Positions 9,101 through 17,286 of a stretch of 64,000 bases of DNA are shown piece after piece (positions within the stretch are counted from its first letter, which is position 1; each line of letters opens with the position of its first letter). The notes beneath the pieces were generated by a model that was given only the letters and a program-made list of their open reading frames with translations, did no database searches and was not told the DNA's origin. The position numbers and the translations under genes were made by a program. This DNA is from a virus, in IMG/VR virus record IMGVR_UViG_3300021091_005330, positions 1-64,000 of that record. One strand, given 5' to 3'.

Positions 9101-11567
9101 ACCAGTTTTAGGATTAGAAGATTTGCTTTATCAAAAAAATATTATCAAGAATTTTAATGTTCACAACAATATTTATTATAATAATTACTTAGAAAATAGT
9201 TTTGAATTCTCTTCAAATAGCCGTATGATTAGAACAGAATTTGAGATATCTAAACCATTAGCAAGTTTATCGGATATAGTTGGTATACCTATTTTATTTG
9301 AATATAAATCTAATCCATCTAATAATTTTAATTATAATATCGATGAGTATTCTTTAATTATATCTGGAATAAAATCTGAAGAAGAAACTTTTTCAGAATC
9401 AGAACCTGAATTTTTGGAAGAAGGTGCAATAGAAGCAGGAAATATACAAGAATCAGAAATTCAATATAAAAAAGCCGATTATATCACTGGAGAAGTGACT
9501 GGTTTTATGGTTCTACTAAAACCAGGAAAATATGCAGCAATTTTATCTGGAGATGAAAAAGATTTTATTTACAATCAAAATCTTAGCTACGCAAAGAATC
9601 AAAACTTTAATACTGTTCAAATTAACTTGGAATATTTAAGTGGCGATAAATATAAAAAAGTATTTTTAGAAAATCCAGAAGTTGTCTGGGCTAGTTATAA
9701 TTTAGATTATGCAGAATTAATACCAGATTCTGGATACGAAAAATTAACTTCTCAAAATCCAGTAGGATTTAGTATTGACTTTACAAAAGGAATTAGCGGA
9801 ATTAAAGATTTTAGTATACCTAATTTGCTTTATAAAGAATATAGTGGTGATTTTATAGATTTTTGCGGAGTAGATAGAATATTCGTTACTGACACAGATC
9901 CTTTTTGTACTTTAAAATTAAAATTTATATGTCAATTAGCAGTCACATACGAAGGCTCTGGAATATATCAAATGGATGTTCCTAGAACCGCTTTACCTAA
10001 AAGTAAATATCAACAACAAATACCAGGAAATTCTCTTAGGACTGCTAGTTTGCTAGCTTCAGCTGAAGATCCATCCGAAGCTTTAACTGCAATTACTTAC
10101 TTAAACGATCCAGTTGATAAAAACTTTTATACAATTGCCGTAGATGAAAACCTAAAAGCGACTTGCTGTTATTGTCAAGAGCAAGCTAGTCTTGGAGAAA
10201 TTAAATGGGAAGACCCAAAAAGATTAATTCAAAAACAGTTGTATGAGGGATTTACTGTTTCAGATAGCGGAGATGCAATTTATGAAAAAGTGTTCTTTTT
10301 AGATAATATGTCTCCAAATGCTATTCAATTAAAATATAATTTTTCATATTATTCTGGAGATCTAAAATTTAAACAAGAAGATCTTTATGAAGGAGATAAA
10401 ATTATATTTAATCAATATCCATTTGATTTTGAATTTATATATAAAAATTTATATGATAACTATCCTCCGGCATCTCGAACAGCTTTAAAAAAAGAATTTA
10501 TTTATTCAAAAACTTTAAGAGGAGAAAATTATTGGAGTGGAGCAAATGAATTAATTGAAAGAATTAATTCATCGTTAGCTAATAAAAATTATTATACTTG
10601 GAAACCTTTGAAGCATGCAAAAAATGTAGAGTATTTATATGGGCCATTATTAACTGGTATTAATTTAGGTATTAATGATAGTGGAGAAAACGTTTTAGGT
10701 TTAGTAGCTTTACAAAGTGGAAAATTTGGAGCTTTTGATATTCAGCTAGAGTTAGCTAATCGAAATACTGTTTATCCGTATTTACTTCCTAAAGTAGTTA
10801 AAATGCAAACTTCTGAAGACGGAATAAATTGGCAAGATGTTGTTAGTTCTACAAATCGTTTGCCTGTAAATACTTATCTTAAAAATTCTTCTACAGAAAT
10901 TAGTAATATATACAACATTAAATATAATAAAATAGAAGAAACAGCCGTAATTCAAACAAAAAGCATACCTATTGGATCAGAAATAGAAAACGTTGTAAGC
11001 GAAGAACCTGCGTTAGAAGAAGATTTAGCAGATATGGTGACAGGAATTGCTTCTCAATCTCCTTTGGCTTCTGGCAGCTCTAAACCTAAGAAAAGATCAG
11101 ATGTATATTGCTTGCCAAATAAAACGGGCAGCGGAATACAATGCGGAAGTGGATTTATAGATTTTGTCGTTGTACTTCCTTCTGGTGAAAATGTATTTAG
11201 ATATTGTAAACAATCTGAACCTCAAGAACCTTGTCCAATTTGGCCAGGAGATACTATTGTTGATGAATATGGAGAAAGAGGAGAGAGTTTATCTATATTT
11301 TATGATGAAGAACTAGCTTTCTCTCCTTACTTTGGACACAGCGGCTCTTGTTGTACTGGAATATATTCTAGATCTAGAACAGAAGGGTGGTGTTGTTCAG
11401 GGTCATATTCTCCTCTAAATCCTTCTGGATGTAAGCGTGAAGGAGAAAAAGAAAAAGAAAAAAGTAAAAAAGAAAAAGAAAGCAGCAAAACAGCTCTTTT
11501 CCAAACAGTAAAACAGAAAATTAATAGCTATCGATTAGCCTTTTATGATTATTTATCTGAAGATTAA
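6159..11567 (+). CDS. Giant virion protein with bacterial Ig-like (BIG2-like) repeats and Cys-rich tail
   Basis: 1802 residues, the largest gene in the window. Three tandem repeats at about residues 635-710, 718-795 and 804-875 have the bacterial Ig-like group 2 pattern: a first strand LVFP/LSFP, a PSVATVDDLGMVSI-type core and a GxxKI/GTATIT final strand. Residues 1-630 and 900-1600 are beta-rich, with many GITG, SGEV and TGVI-type turns, but are not assignable. The last roughly 140 residues contain clustered cysteines (GSCCTG, GWCCSG) and a charged Glu/Lys run before the C-terminus. The gene has its own GTGTAA element and leader. Size, repeats and position suggest a tail-fibre, tape-like or baseplate-fibre component; which one cannot be told from the sequence. 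Confidence 0.8.
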   Translation: MPNDEPIILISPIETPIAFGKELVISWTINPYVNTEIKKTSGNAEIVLNRTETPSKYKKIAYFTILKSGSLTLNINGKNDSNNETSIMPEEYTIILDIVEAENKNFDLINESNKSLYAEGGSQPLTEYKLLLEGYGENYISNIIQTVNYTESTEQFYLEDNIPPSNPIAPLTNLYPIQAISSDPSIATVYFFTSIHSPNTPIPRPSSSKICPESYNCNNFNFETLTKINTRGFTYYHGLIIEPKKQGNVSIKLFHNSDRKFKNQEIPFQIINFNIKRKELDDLGIKPFDLNATASEVLINKKIKVGASTGPFPRYNQINQEIKYYESSIISSKEITTSPIPSGSSRLLVKHIDEIMDEVYFSGTFASLPVNNQINTTIIGYQSGNDEFLPKANIFETIAIEPLEVSCNFLPITGSFKQQIVLNNFIENGRHFDARTFKNTNNINTGIVFNFVDEDKFKVLGITISGSGEGINTQYILKIPEGKHLRDTNESYKISCEIPASKKYKRAILDSFLSLTKVHINGKFELGSEAKKDDVLLDTYNIKYTYALPFNFLSDLKLEPVFALGEPYNNVEEAYEANQNGLNKKFLEDDVAKINTISKTILLKKAGTIKLTAYLDGGLAYNDLIKTITINIQKNVPKLVFPNIPQKKAGDGKFSLNISTDNIDGKKNFSISSPIASINEFGVVNILRQGTATITVSQDEDDKFLFKFVSQNLVVTKGNQEVNFQLPKITFGLDELPLELFASSNTLNPIIFSSSNSSIARIVDKNRLEFLSVGKTTISAYQTSTLDFNASEIISIPITIKNKTVLSFPTIKYKRIGDINFNLNITSNNPRQIIYFSTNPSVATVDDLGMVSIKSVGETKIIVHQKESIQFLPIIEERLLVINDEKEMTTYLSPTNKYIDHRAKKYKISQEDLVYNLDFPRKNEEHVLLLDLNLYGFEEDKIEDCDIELNAQILKTGYFYQMPKDPIFLNFKIQDAQHPLQPVLGLEDLLYQKNIIKNFNVHNNIYYNNYLENSFEFSSNSRMIRTEFEISKPLASLSDIVGIPILFEYKSNPSNNFNYNIDEYSLIISGIKSEEETFSESEPEFLEEGAIEAGNIQESEIQYKKADYITGEVTGFMVLLKPGKYAAILSGDEKDFIYNQNLSYAKNQNFNTVQINLEYLSGDKYKKVFLENPEVVWASYNLDYAELIPDSGYEKLTSQNPVGFSIDFTKGISGIKDFSIPNLLYKEYSGDFIDFCGVDRIFVTDTDPFCTLKLKFICQLAVTYEGSGIYQMDVPRTALPKSKYQQQIPGNSLRTASLLASAEDPSEALTAITYLNDPVDKNFYTIAVDENLKATCCYCQEQASLGEIKWEDPKRLIQKQLYEGFTVSDSGDAIYEKVFFLDNMSPNAIQLKYNFSYYSGDLKFKQEDLYEGDKIIFNQYPFDFEFIYKNLYDNYPPASRTALKKEFIYSKTLRGENYWSGANELIERINSSLANKNYYTWKPLKHAKNVEYLYGPLLTGINLGINDSGENVLGLVALQSGKFGAFDIQLELANRNTVYPYLLPKVVKMQTSEDGINWQDVVSSTNRLPVNTYLKNSSTEISNIYNIKYNKIEETAVIQTKSIPIGSEIENVVSEEPALEEDLADMVTGIASQSPLASGSSKPKKRSDVYCLPNKTGSGIQCGSGFIDFVVVLPSGENVFRYCKQSEPQEPCPIWPGDTIVDEYGERGESLSIFYDEELAFSPYFGHSGSCCTGIYSRSRTEGWCCSGSYSPLNPSGCKREGEKEKEKSKKEKESSKTALFQTVKQKINSYRLAFYDYLSED

Positions 11568-11568
11568 A

Positions 11569-11592
11569 GTGTAAAATTATTAAGGAAAAAGG
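11569..11592 (+). promoter_or_regulatory. GTGTAA element plus GGAAAAAGG leader motif
   Basis: GTGTAA at 11569-11574 starts two bases after the stop codon of the giant gene. GGAAAAAGG at 11584-11592 precedes the ATG at 11606 by 13 nt. Confidence 0.6.
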
Positions 11593-11605
11593 TATAATAT
11601 AGCAA

Positions 11606-13804
11606 ATGAGTCTTACTTTTCCAATTATTAATAATAAATTGTTAGGGGATTTGCCTTTTAATTTAAATGTTACTAGCACTTTATCTGATACAATATCTTA
11701 CAATAGTTCTCATGAAAATGTGGCTCTAGTAGATTACAATGGAAACGTTAGTATTGTTGGCGTAGGAGATTGTGTAATAACCGCTACTCAAAATCAAAAT
11801 ACAGCAAATAGAACTTTAAGAGTTATTATGCCAAATATTTGTGGAGATTTACCTCCAGAGATTTGTGGTTATAATTTTTATAATTATAAATTAACTTTAT
11901 CTGGAGATGAAAATAATGTTAATTTACCAAATACAAAACATAAATTAATCATATCAACAAATTGTAGCGGTAATTTTGTCCCTTTCCATGAAAGCGAATA
12001 TCTTCCGTATAATTCAGAGAATGTATATTATGCTAATTTGAATTCTGGAGATTATAAAGTAGAAATCAAAACTTTACATACTGATCCAACTACTTTTCCA
12101 TGCTGTCCAGTAATTGGAGTAGAAGTACTAAATTTAATAGATTATACATATAGTAATAAAACATCATTATGTGTATTTAATAATAATTTCTTGACTTTTA
12201 TAAGTGGATTTTTAGCGGAAAATCCTTATAATCAAGCTTCAAATATTTATTTTGCAGACAATCCATTTTTTATATCAGGCTCTGATTTAACAAGAAATAC
12301 TGGAGATTTAATTAATACTTTAGTGAAATCAAAAGCAAAAGAAAAAGAATATGAAAGATCTTGCCTTAATCAAGTATTAGATTTAGTAACAGGGAAAGTA
12401 CTAAAAAATGAAGAAGAAGTTCCGTATATTAATTGGAATGAAAATGCTTTTAAAGTAATTAATATTATTACAAATAATCTGCCTTTATTAGAAACATTTC
12501 ATAAGGAACAAGACGATTGTAAAACTTTAGATCCAAATTATCATCCTTCAGTTGGAACAGAAATTACTGGTTTTTATCAAAAATTAAAAGATATAAAAAA
12601 TTTATTGAATCCAGAAAAAACAACTATTAATTTTGTATTTTCAGATAAAGAATTAAATCTTAATTTAGATCAAGAACAATCTTTTGTAAATGAAGAATCA
12701 GCCGTATTAATGTATCAAAAAGCTGCAGAAATTGTTAGCGGATCTTTTTTTAGAAATTCAATCGCTCCTGTATTCCAATCAATTAATGCTATATCAAACT
12801 TTACATGCTCTGGTCAATCTAAAATAGAAATTTCATCTTCATCTTCATCTTCTTCAATCCCACCATTTAATAATCCAATTATTATTTTCCCACCTCCACC
12901 TCCACCACCTCCTCCACCACCTCGGCCACCACCACCTCCGCCACCACCACCTCCACCACCTCCGCCACCACCACCTCCACCACCTCCCCCACCACCCCCT
13001 CCACCTCCCCCCCCCCCACCCCCACCCCCCCCTTCACCACCACCATCTCCTGCTTATCCATCTCCAGTTCCACCTCCTCCTCCACCACCACCATCTCCTG
13101 CTTATCCATCTCCAGCGCCTGTTTCACCACCACCGCCAAATCCTGGTCCTCCTCCACCCAATATTCGATGTAGAGCTTGTGCAAGTTATGATGGAGGAGT
13201 TGGTAATAAAAATCCCTGGTGTGACGCATTTTCTTGTGCAGCTAAACATGGAGGGAGTATTTTTGATTATCAATCTTGCGCTGATGTAGTAGTGGAGGGC
13301 ACACCTGGTTGCGCACGTCCAACATATGTTTGTCAAAAATGTAGAAAAAAATGTTGGGATAATTGCCAATGTAAAGGCTGTCGTGGGTGTACTGCATGTT
13401 GTCCTTGTCCATATTTTTGTTGCGATGCATTTTGTGTTTCTTGTGGAGATTGTGGAACTTGCGTTTATGAATGCAATTGTTTAAGCATAAAAGTAAACTC
13501 TTTGTATGATGCAAACCTATCTAGTAATGATGCAGAATCAATTGCATACGAAATTGTGTTAAAAGAAATTTCTGAATTAAATGATAATTTACAATTTATA
13601 GAATCTGCAATTAGCGCAGCAATGTATATTGGAATGTATCATTTAGATACAAATACAATTAAATTTTCTCCAAACGGAAGAAAGCATTTAGTTTTTTGTT
13701 TAAATGAAATGCTGGGGGCAGATTATTCTAATTATAATGAGATTATTGAGCGACATCAAAATAATGCAAAAAATGAAGTTAAAGCTCAAAGAGGTATATT
13801 ATGA
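11606..13804 (+). CDS. Virion protein with Ig-like head, long polyproline segment and Cys-rich module
   Basis: 732 residues. Residues 1-73 are a BIG2-like Ig domain that resembles the repeats of the preceding protein (LTFPIINNKLLGDLPFNLN). Residues 74-405 are mixed and unassigned. A serine run (about 410-418) leads into a nearly pure proline tract at about 428-518. This is followed by a Cys-rich module (about 520-630) with more than twenty cysteines (CRACAS, CQCKGCRGC, CCPCPYFCC). The C-terminal 100 residues are helical and Cys-poor. The architecture, a folded base, a stiff polyproline rod and a compact Cys-rich knob, suggests an extended surface appendage; that is inference. It overlaps the next gene by 4 nt. 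The proline tract contains long C homopolymers, so its length may vary or be misassembled. Confidence 0.8.
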   Translation: MSLTFPIINNKLLGDLPFNLNVTSTLSDTISYNSSHENVALVDYNGNVSIVGVGDCVITATQNQNTANRTLRVIMPNICGDLPPEICGYNFYNYKLTLSGDENNVNLPNTKHKLIISTNCSGNFVPFHESEYLPYNSENVYYANLNSGDYKVEIKTLHTDPTTFPCCPVIGVEVLNLIDYTYSNKTSLCVFNNNFLTFISGFLAENPYNQASNIYFADNPFFISGSDLTRNTGDLINTLVKSKAKEKEYERSCLNQVLDLVTGKVLKNEEEVPYINWNENAFKVINIITNNLPLLETFHKEQDDCKTLDPNYHPSVGTEITGFYQKLKDIKNLLNPEKTTINFVFSDKELNLNLDQEQSFVNEESAVLMYQKAAEIVSGSFFRNSIAPVFQSINAISNFTCSGQSKIEISSSSSSSSIPPFNNPIIIFPPPPPPPPPPPRPPPPPPPPPPPPPPPPPPPPPPPPPPPPPPPPPPPPSPPPSPAYPSPVPPPPPPPPSPAYPSPAPVSPPPPNPGPPPPNIRCRACASYDGGVGNKNPWCDAFSCAAKHGGSIFDYQSCADVVVEGTPGCARPTYVCQKCRKKCWDNCQCKGCRGCTACCPCPYFCCDAFCVSCGDCGTCVYECNCLSIKVNSLYDANLSSNDAESIAYEIVLKEISELNDNLQFIESAISAAMYIGMYHLDTNTIKFSPNGRKHLVFCLNEMLGADYSNYNEIIERHQNNAKNEVKAQRGIL
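12889..13160 (+). repeat. Low-complexity CCN/CCA proline tract with C homopolymers
   Basis: Repeated CCA/CCT/CCG codons include uninterrupted C runs of 11 (13007-13017) and 8 (13025-13032). The complementary strand is G-rich with several closely spaced runs of at least four G, so it could form G-quadruplexes. A similar but shorter tract starts at base 1. Runs like this are prone to slippage and assembly error. Confidence 0.9.
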
Positions 13805-14010
13805 ACTGTAAATCATATAAAGAATATTTATTAAAAAGATCTTATATAAATGATCCATTCAAATCGTATAAATTTGTTAATCATTGTAAAATTATAGAGC
13901 AAATATTAGGCCTAAATTGTTCTGATAATTGTCAAGAAAATATATATAAATTATATTGTGAGAAACCAGAAGAACTTAAAGAAATAATAGATTCTATTAC
14001 TTTAGAATGA
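13801..14010 (+). CDS. Small Cys-containing protein, unknown
   Basis: 69 residues with five cysteines (NCKSY, NHCK, LNCSDNCQ, LYCEK) and a helical, charged C-terminus. It is fixed between 4-nt overlaps with both neighbours (ATGA at each junction), which supports translation as part of the same mRNA. No family recognised. It could be a chaperone or accessory for the Cys-rich virion protein upstream, but only position suggests this. Confidence 0.65.
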   Translation: MNCKSYKEYLLKRSYINDPFKSYKFVNHCKIIEQILGLNCSDNCQENIYKLYCEKPEELKEIIDSITLE

Positions 14011-14867
14011 AATTTTTTTATTCTTTTTCTTTAAAAAATACGCCAATTAACAAAAAAGAAGAAATATTAAATAAAGATTATTGGAAATTATCTACAGATT
14101 TAGTAAAAAAACACTATAATGAAGTTTATCTTATAACAGATCTTGAAGGCGAAAAATTTTTAAAACATTTAAATTTTACAAAAATATACACAGTATTAGA
14201 TAAAGTCCCAAAATTTAAGAATAAAGTTTTATGGTCATTGTCAAAAATTTATGCATATAGGTTTATAGCTAAAAATTTTAATTCCTTTTGTCATATAGAC
14301 CATGACGTATTTCTTTGGAAACCTATACCAAAATTTTTAATAGAATCTTCAGTATTTCTTCAATCTTATGATGTACCATTATGGAATAAAAATAAAAAAT
14401 CGGGCGTTTACAACGTACACGGTTTTTATGATATAAAAAATATATTATATCCAGTATCTAGAAAAATACCTAACGTTTGGGAAAATCATATTATAAAACC
14501 TAATTTAAATATTAATTTATATAATATGGGCTTGTTTGGAGCTAATAATTCTGAAATTATTTTAAATTATACAAAATTTGTAATAGATATGGTCAGGAAT
14601 CCTGATTATCAAAACGTATGGGAATTTTATTTAGATTATCATAATGTTGCGGTCTTTTTAGAACAATTAAATCTTGGAGTATTTTTTTATATTAATAACA
14701 TTACTCCCAATTTATACTTTAATTCCTATACTAATGGAAGATTTGAAAGTCCGTTAGAATACACCCATCTAATGGTACATAAACAAAGAAATGATATAAA
14801 AAATATAATTAATAATATCGTCAACAAAGATCCTTACGATTTATCTCCTAAAGTTATTTTTAAATAG
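14007..14867 (+). CDS. Predicted GT-A-fold glycosyltransferase (DUF6734-like)
   Basis: 286 residues. The segment FCHIDHDVFLWKPIP around residues 94-108 has the DxD-type motif (DHD) of GT-A glycosyltransferases, and the surroundings resemble, from memory, the DUF6734 family. A later NMGLFGANN is compatible with the acceptor side of the fold. It is the only enzyme-like gene inside the virion block, placed after the Cys/Pro-rich protein and before the next GTGTAA element, so it may glycosylate a virion protein; that is inference. It overlaps the upstream gene by 4 nt. Confidence 0.65.
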   Translation: MKFFYSFSLKNTPINKKEEILNKDYWKLSTDLVKKHYNEVYLITDLEGEKFLKHLNFTKIYTVLDKVPKFKNKVLWSLSKIYAYRFIAKNFNSFCHIDHDVFLWKPIPKFLIESSVFLQSYDVPLWNKNKKSGVYNVHGFYDIKNILYPVSRKIPNVWENHIIKPNLNINLYNMGLFGANNSEIILNYTKFVIDMVRNPDYQNVWEFYLDYHNVAVFLEQLNLGVFFYINNITPNLYFNSYTNGRFESPLEYTHLMVHKQRNDIKNIINNIVNKDPYDLSPKVIFK

Positions 14868-14878
14868 AAATTTAATAA

Positions 14879-14902
14879 GTGTAATCCTATAAAGGTAAAA
14901 GG
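14879..14902 (+). promoter_or_regulatory. GTGTAA element plus GGTAAAAGG leader motif
   Basis: AAGTGTAAT at 14878-14885 is followed by GGTAAAAGG at 14894-14902, two bases before the ATG at 14905. Here the motif is very close to the start codon, which argues that it may have a role beyond ribosome binding. Confidence 0.55.
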
Positions 14903-14904
14903 TT

Positions 14905-16572
14905 ATGCCAAAATACGCAAGAATATTATTAAGCGGCTTTGAAAGCGCAAGTTACAAATTAGATGGTAGACCTATGATTATACCTCAAAATAAAATGATA
15001 GTTAAAAAAATTACATTGTATAATGAACATAATTTAGAGCTTGGAGATCCTAAAAATTTAATCTTAACTGGTATGGCTGATATAAATCAATCATTTTTTT
15101 CAGGAGACGCTTTTCCTAAAATTGTTGGATACGCTGAATTTCAAGACGAAGGATCGACTAATGAAAGCGGAGAGTATATAGCTGAAGGTACTGCTATAGG
15201 AAAATTTATAGATAATCAATTTTTTACAGATAAGTTCGGAAGAGAAGTGCAACCAATAAATGAAATAATAAATTTTGAGTGTGATCCTGCTTATAAACTT
15301 ACAGATGAATTTAAAGATATAAATTATTCTGTCTCTGGAACTTATCAACAAAAAGATTTTCAATTAATAGACGGGCAAGTAGAGACATTTCAAATTACTC
15401 CTCCAATTTGCAACAGATATAAAATCTATACAGGAGTCTTTTCAGGATCAAGCATTATCGAAGATAATTTTTATTTTCCAGATGAGTTAAAAGTAAAATT
15501 TAACAAGACAATAAATTATGTTGTTACAGGTACTCAATCATGGAGCCAAAATCATTTGGTTGTTTCAGACGCATCTCCTTCTGGAGGAGGAGTCCCCGGT
15601 ATTAATGTTTTGCAAAAAGTTTTAACAGAAGGAAGTGGTTTTGTTTACATAAAAGAAACTGGACTAATAACTGGAGAATTTTTTAATGTAGGTTTACCTA
15701 GAACAGGCATAACTGGACAATGTAAAATTACTGGTTATGTTACTGGAATTTTAGGGTTTGATGAAAAAGGAATATTTATTTTTAATGATATTGTAACTGG
15801 ACAAAAACTTGGAGAAGCTATACAATTAAATGCAACAGGATATAAAAATGCATATAATTATTTAATTTATAACAATCCAAATTTATTAGATTCAATAGCC
15901 ATCGAAGATGAAGCAAACGATATTTTAAATACTATAACCTTCTCAAATGAACAAGGATTTAATCCTCCAACATATTTTTCTAATATACAAGTTTTAAATA
16001 ATATTATTAATTCTGGTTCCGGATATGGAGTAACATCTAAAATTATTAGCGGAAATATATTATATTTAGAATCTACAATTTCTGGAGAAAGTGGTAATTT
16101 AATTAGAGTAACTTCTATAGGCAGTCAAACAAAACCTTATTTATTAAATGGAGAATATCTCGTCAGCGGAGTAAGCTATTATCCAAGATTAACTCCTACA
16201 GGAGATTATACAGGTTTATTTTCGGGTGAAACTCAAATCACGGGTTATATGAGAATCCCATATGAACATTTTACTACAGGAAATATCAATACTGTTTTAG
16301 GATACAGAACATTTAATGACGAAAATCCAATATGGAGCGTAAGAGTTTCCGAAGATAATGTAGGATTTATTAATTTAACAAGCACAAGATATAAAGAGTT
16401 TAATAAATATAAGTTTACAGGAGATTTTGTAGATGATGCCACAACAAATAACTATAATGTAATTATAGGGTATAATAATCAAGGAAATGTATACAACGAA
16501 GATGCTGTCGAGCTTAAACTTAAAATTAACAATAATGAAGCATATACAGGAGTATTTGTAAAAAGTTTATGA
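14905..16572 (+). CDS. Structural protein, unknown
   Basis: 555 residues, beta-rich throughout, with recurring short turns of the TG(x)FSG / TGEF / ITGY type (for example YTGVFSGSS, LITGEFFNV, ITGYVTGI, YTGLFSGETQ). The same turn style occurs in the 6159-11567 protein, suggesting common ancestry or a shared fold for the particle. No transmembrane segment or enzymatic motif is visible. It starts a transcription unit with the 238- and 475-residue proteins downstream and overlaps the next gene by 4 nt. Tail, baseplate or sheath-like roles are all possible. Confidence 0.7.
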   Translation: MPKYARILLSGFESASYKLDGRPMIIPQNKMIVKKITLYNEHNLELGDPKNLILTGMADINQSFFSGDAFPKIVGYAEFQDEGSTNESGEYIAEGTAIGKFIDNQFFTDKFGREVQPINEIINFECDPAYKLTDEFKDINYSVSGTYQQKDFQLIDGQVETFQITPPICNRYKIYTGVFSGSSIIEDNFYFPDELKVKFNKTINYVVTGTQSWSQNHLVVSDASPSGGGVPGINVLQKVLTEGSGFVYIKETGLITGEFFNVGLPRTGITGQCKITGYVTGILGFDEKGIFIFNDIVTGQKLGEAIQLNATGYKNAYNYLIYNNPNLLDSIAIEDEANDILNTITFSNEQGFNPPTYFSNIQVLNNIINSGSGYGVTSKIISGNILYLESTISGESGNLIRVTSIGSQTKPYLLNGEYLVSGVSYYPRLTPTGDYTGLFSGETQITGYMRIPYEHFTTGNINTVLGYRTFNDENPIWSVRVSEDNVGFINLTSTRYKEFNKYKFTGDFVDDATTNNYNVIIGYNNQGNVYNEDAVELKLKINNNEAYTGVFVKSL

Positions 16573-17285
16573 TTTATACCCCAGTTAGTATAGGAGGAGG
16601 AGGAGGCTGTTGCAAGTGCAGTTGGTTTAAGCCTACGATAATACCTAGTGGACAAGACAATTATGTTAGTATAAATCCAGGCATAATATATAGGTCCTTT
16701 AATTTGAAAGATATGATGGTCTATACTGGATATATAGATGACGCTACAAAATCTCAAATAGAAGCAAAAGAAGGAAATATTAGCGGACATGTTATTAATG
16801 GTTTAATGGAAAATATTGAAATAGAAGAATTTGATGGTATTATTTTAAAAATAGGAGTAGGCCCAAATTTATATGCTACTGGCGCGACTATAGAAAAAGT
16901 AAGTTTAGATGATGACCCAATTTGGTCTGGGTATCCAGAACCTTTTGTTTGGAATCCTCCTTTTGAATTTGAAGACGATGGAACTCCAAAAAATGATGTT
17001 AAATACAGAAGGCAAACACATTGCATAATTCCTGTGGCTTATTTAACCGACGACGAATTTCAAGAAGGCCAAACTGTAACATTTGGAAGCGGAGAGAATG
17101 CTAAAACGCAAAAATTAGTAAGAGTCTTATGCGATAATTTAATGATGACATCTTTTAATTATGACGGAACTCCTGTTGCTTTTCCAATGCAAGCAACTCT
17201 TCATCCGTTTTTTTGGTATAAAACAGGAAGTAATAGTAGCGAAGGTAATGGTGGCGAAGGTAATGGTGGCGGAGGTGGAAGTTAA
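16569..17285 (+). CDS. Structural protein with Gly-rich ends, unknown
   Basis: 238 residues. It begins with a glycine run and a CCKCSW cluster at residues 9-19, has an acidic beta-rich middle (EEFDGIILKIGVGPN, DDDPIWSGYPEPF) and ends in a Gly/Ser/Asn-rich low-complexity tail. The NNLMMTSF/HPFFWYK region near the end is unusually aromatic. It is co-transcribed with its neighbours: 4-nt overlap upstream and a single base between its stop and the next ATG. It looks like a particle component; no family recognised. Confidence 0.65.
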   Translation: MIYTPVSIGGGGGCCKCSWFKPTIIPSGQDNYVSINPGIIYRSFNLKDMMVYTGYIDDATKSQIEAKEGNISGHVINGLMENIEIEEFDGIILKIGVGPNLYATGATIEKVSLDDDPIWSGYPEPFVWNPPFEFEDDGTPKNDVKYRRQTHCIIPVAYLTDDEFQEGQTVTFGSGENAKTQKLVRVLCDNLMMTSFNYDGTPVAFPMQATLHPFFWYKTGSNSSEGNGGEGNGGGGGS

Positions 17286-17286
17286 A

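Noticed and set aside
12889-13160. Possible CRISPR-like or minisatellite array
   Set aside because: It is a codon-level proline repeat inside a coding frame; there is no fixed repeat/spacer length.
12882-13229. Minus-strand Val/Glu/Gly-rich frame
   Set aside because: Antisense of the CCN proline tract; repeats produce an open frame without any protein character.
17161-17286. N-terminal extension of the 475-residue protein
   Set aside because: It lies inside the previous gene and encodes repetitive VMVAKV-like sequence; the ATG at 17287 right after the stop is the natural start.
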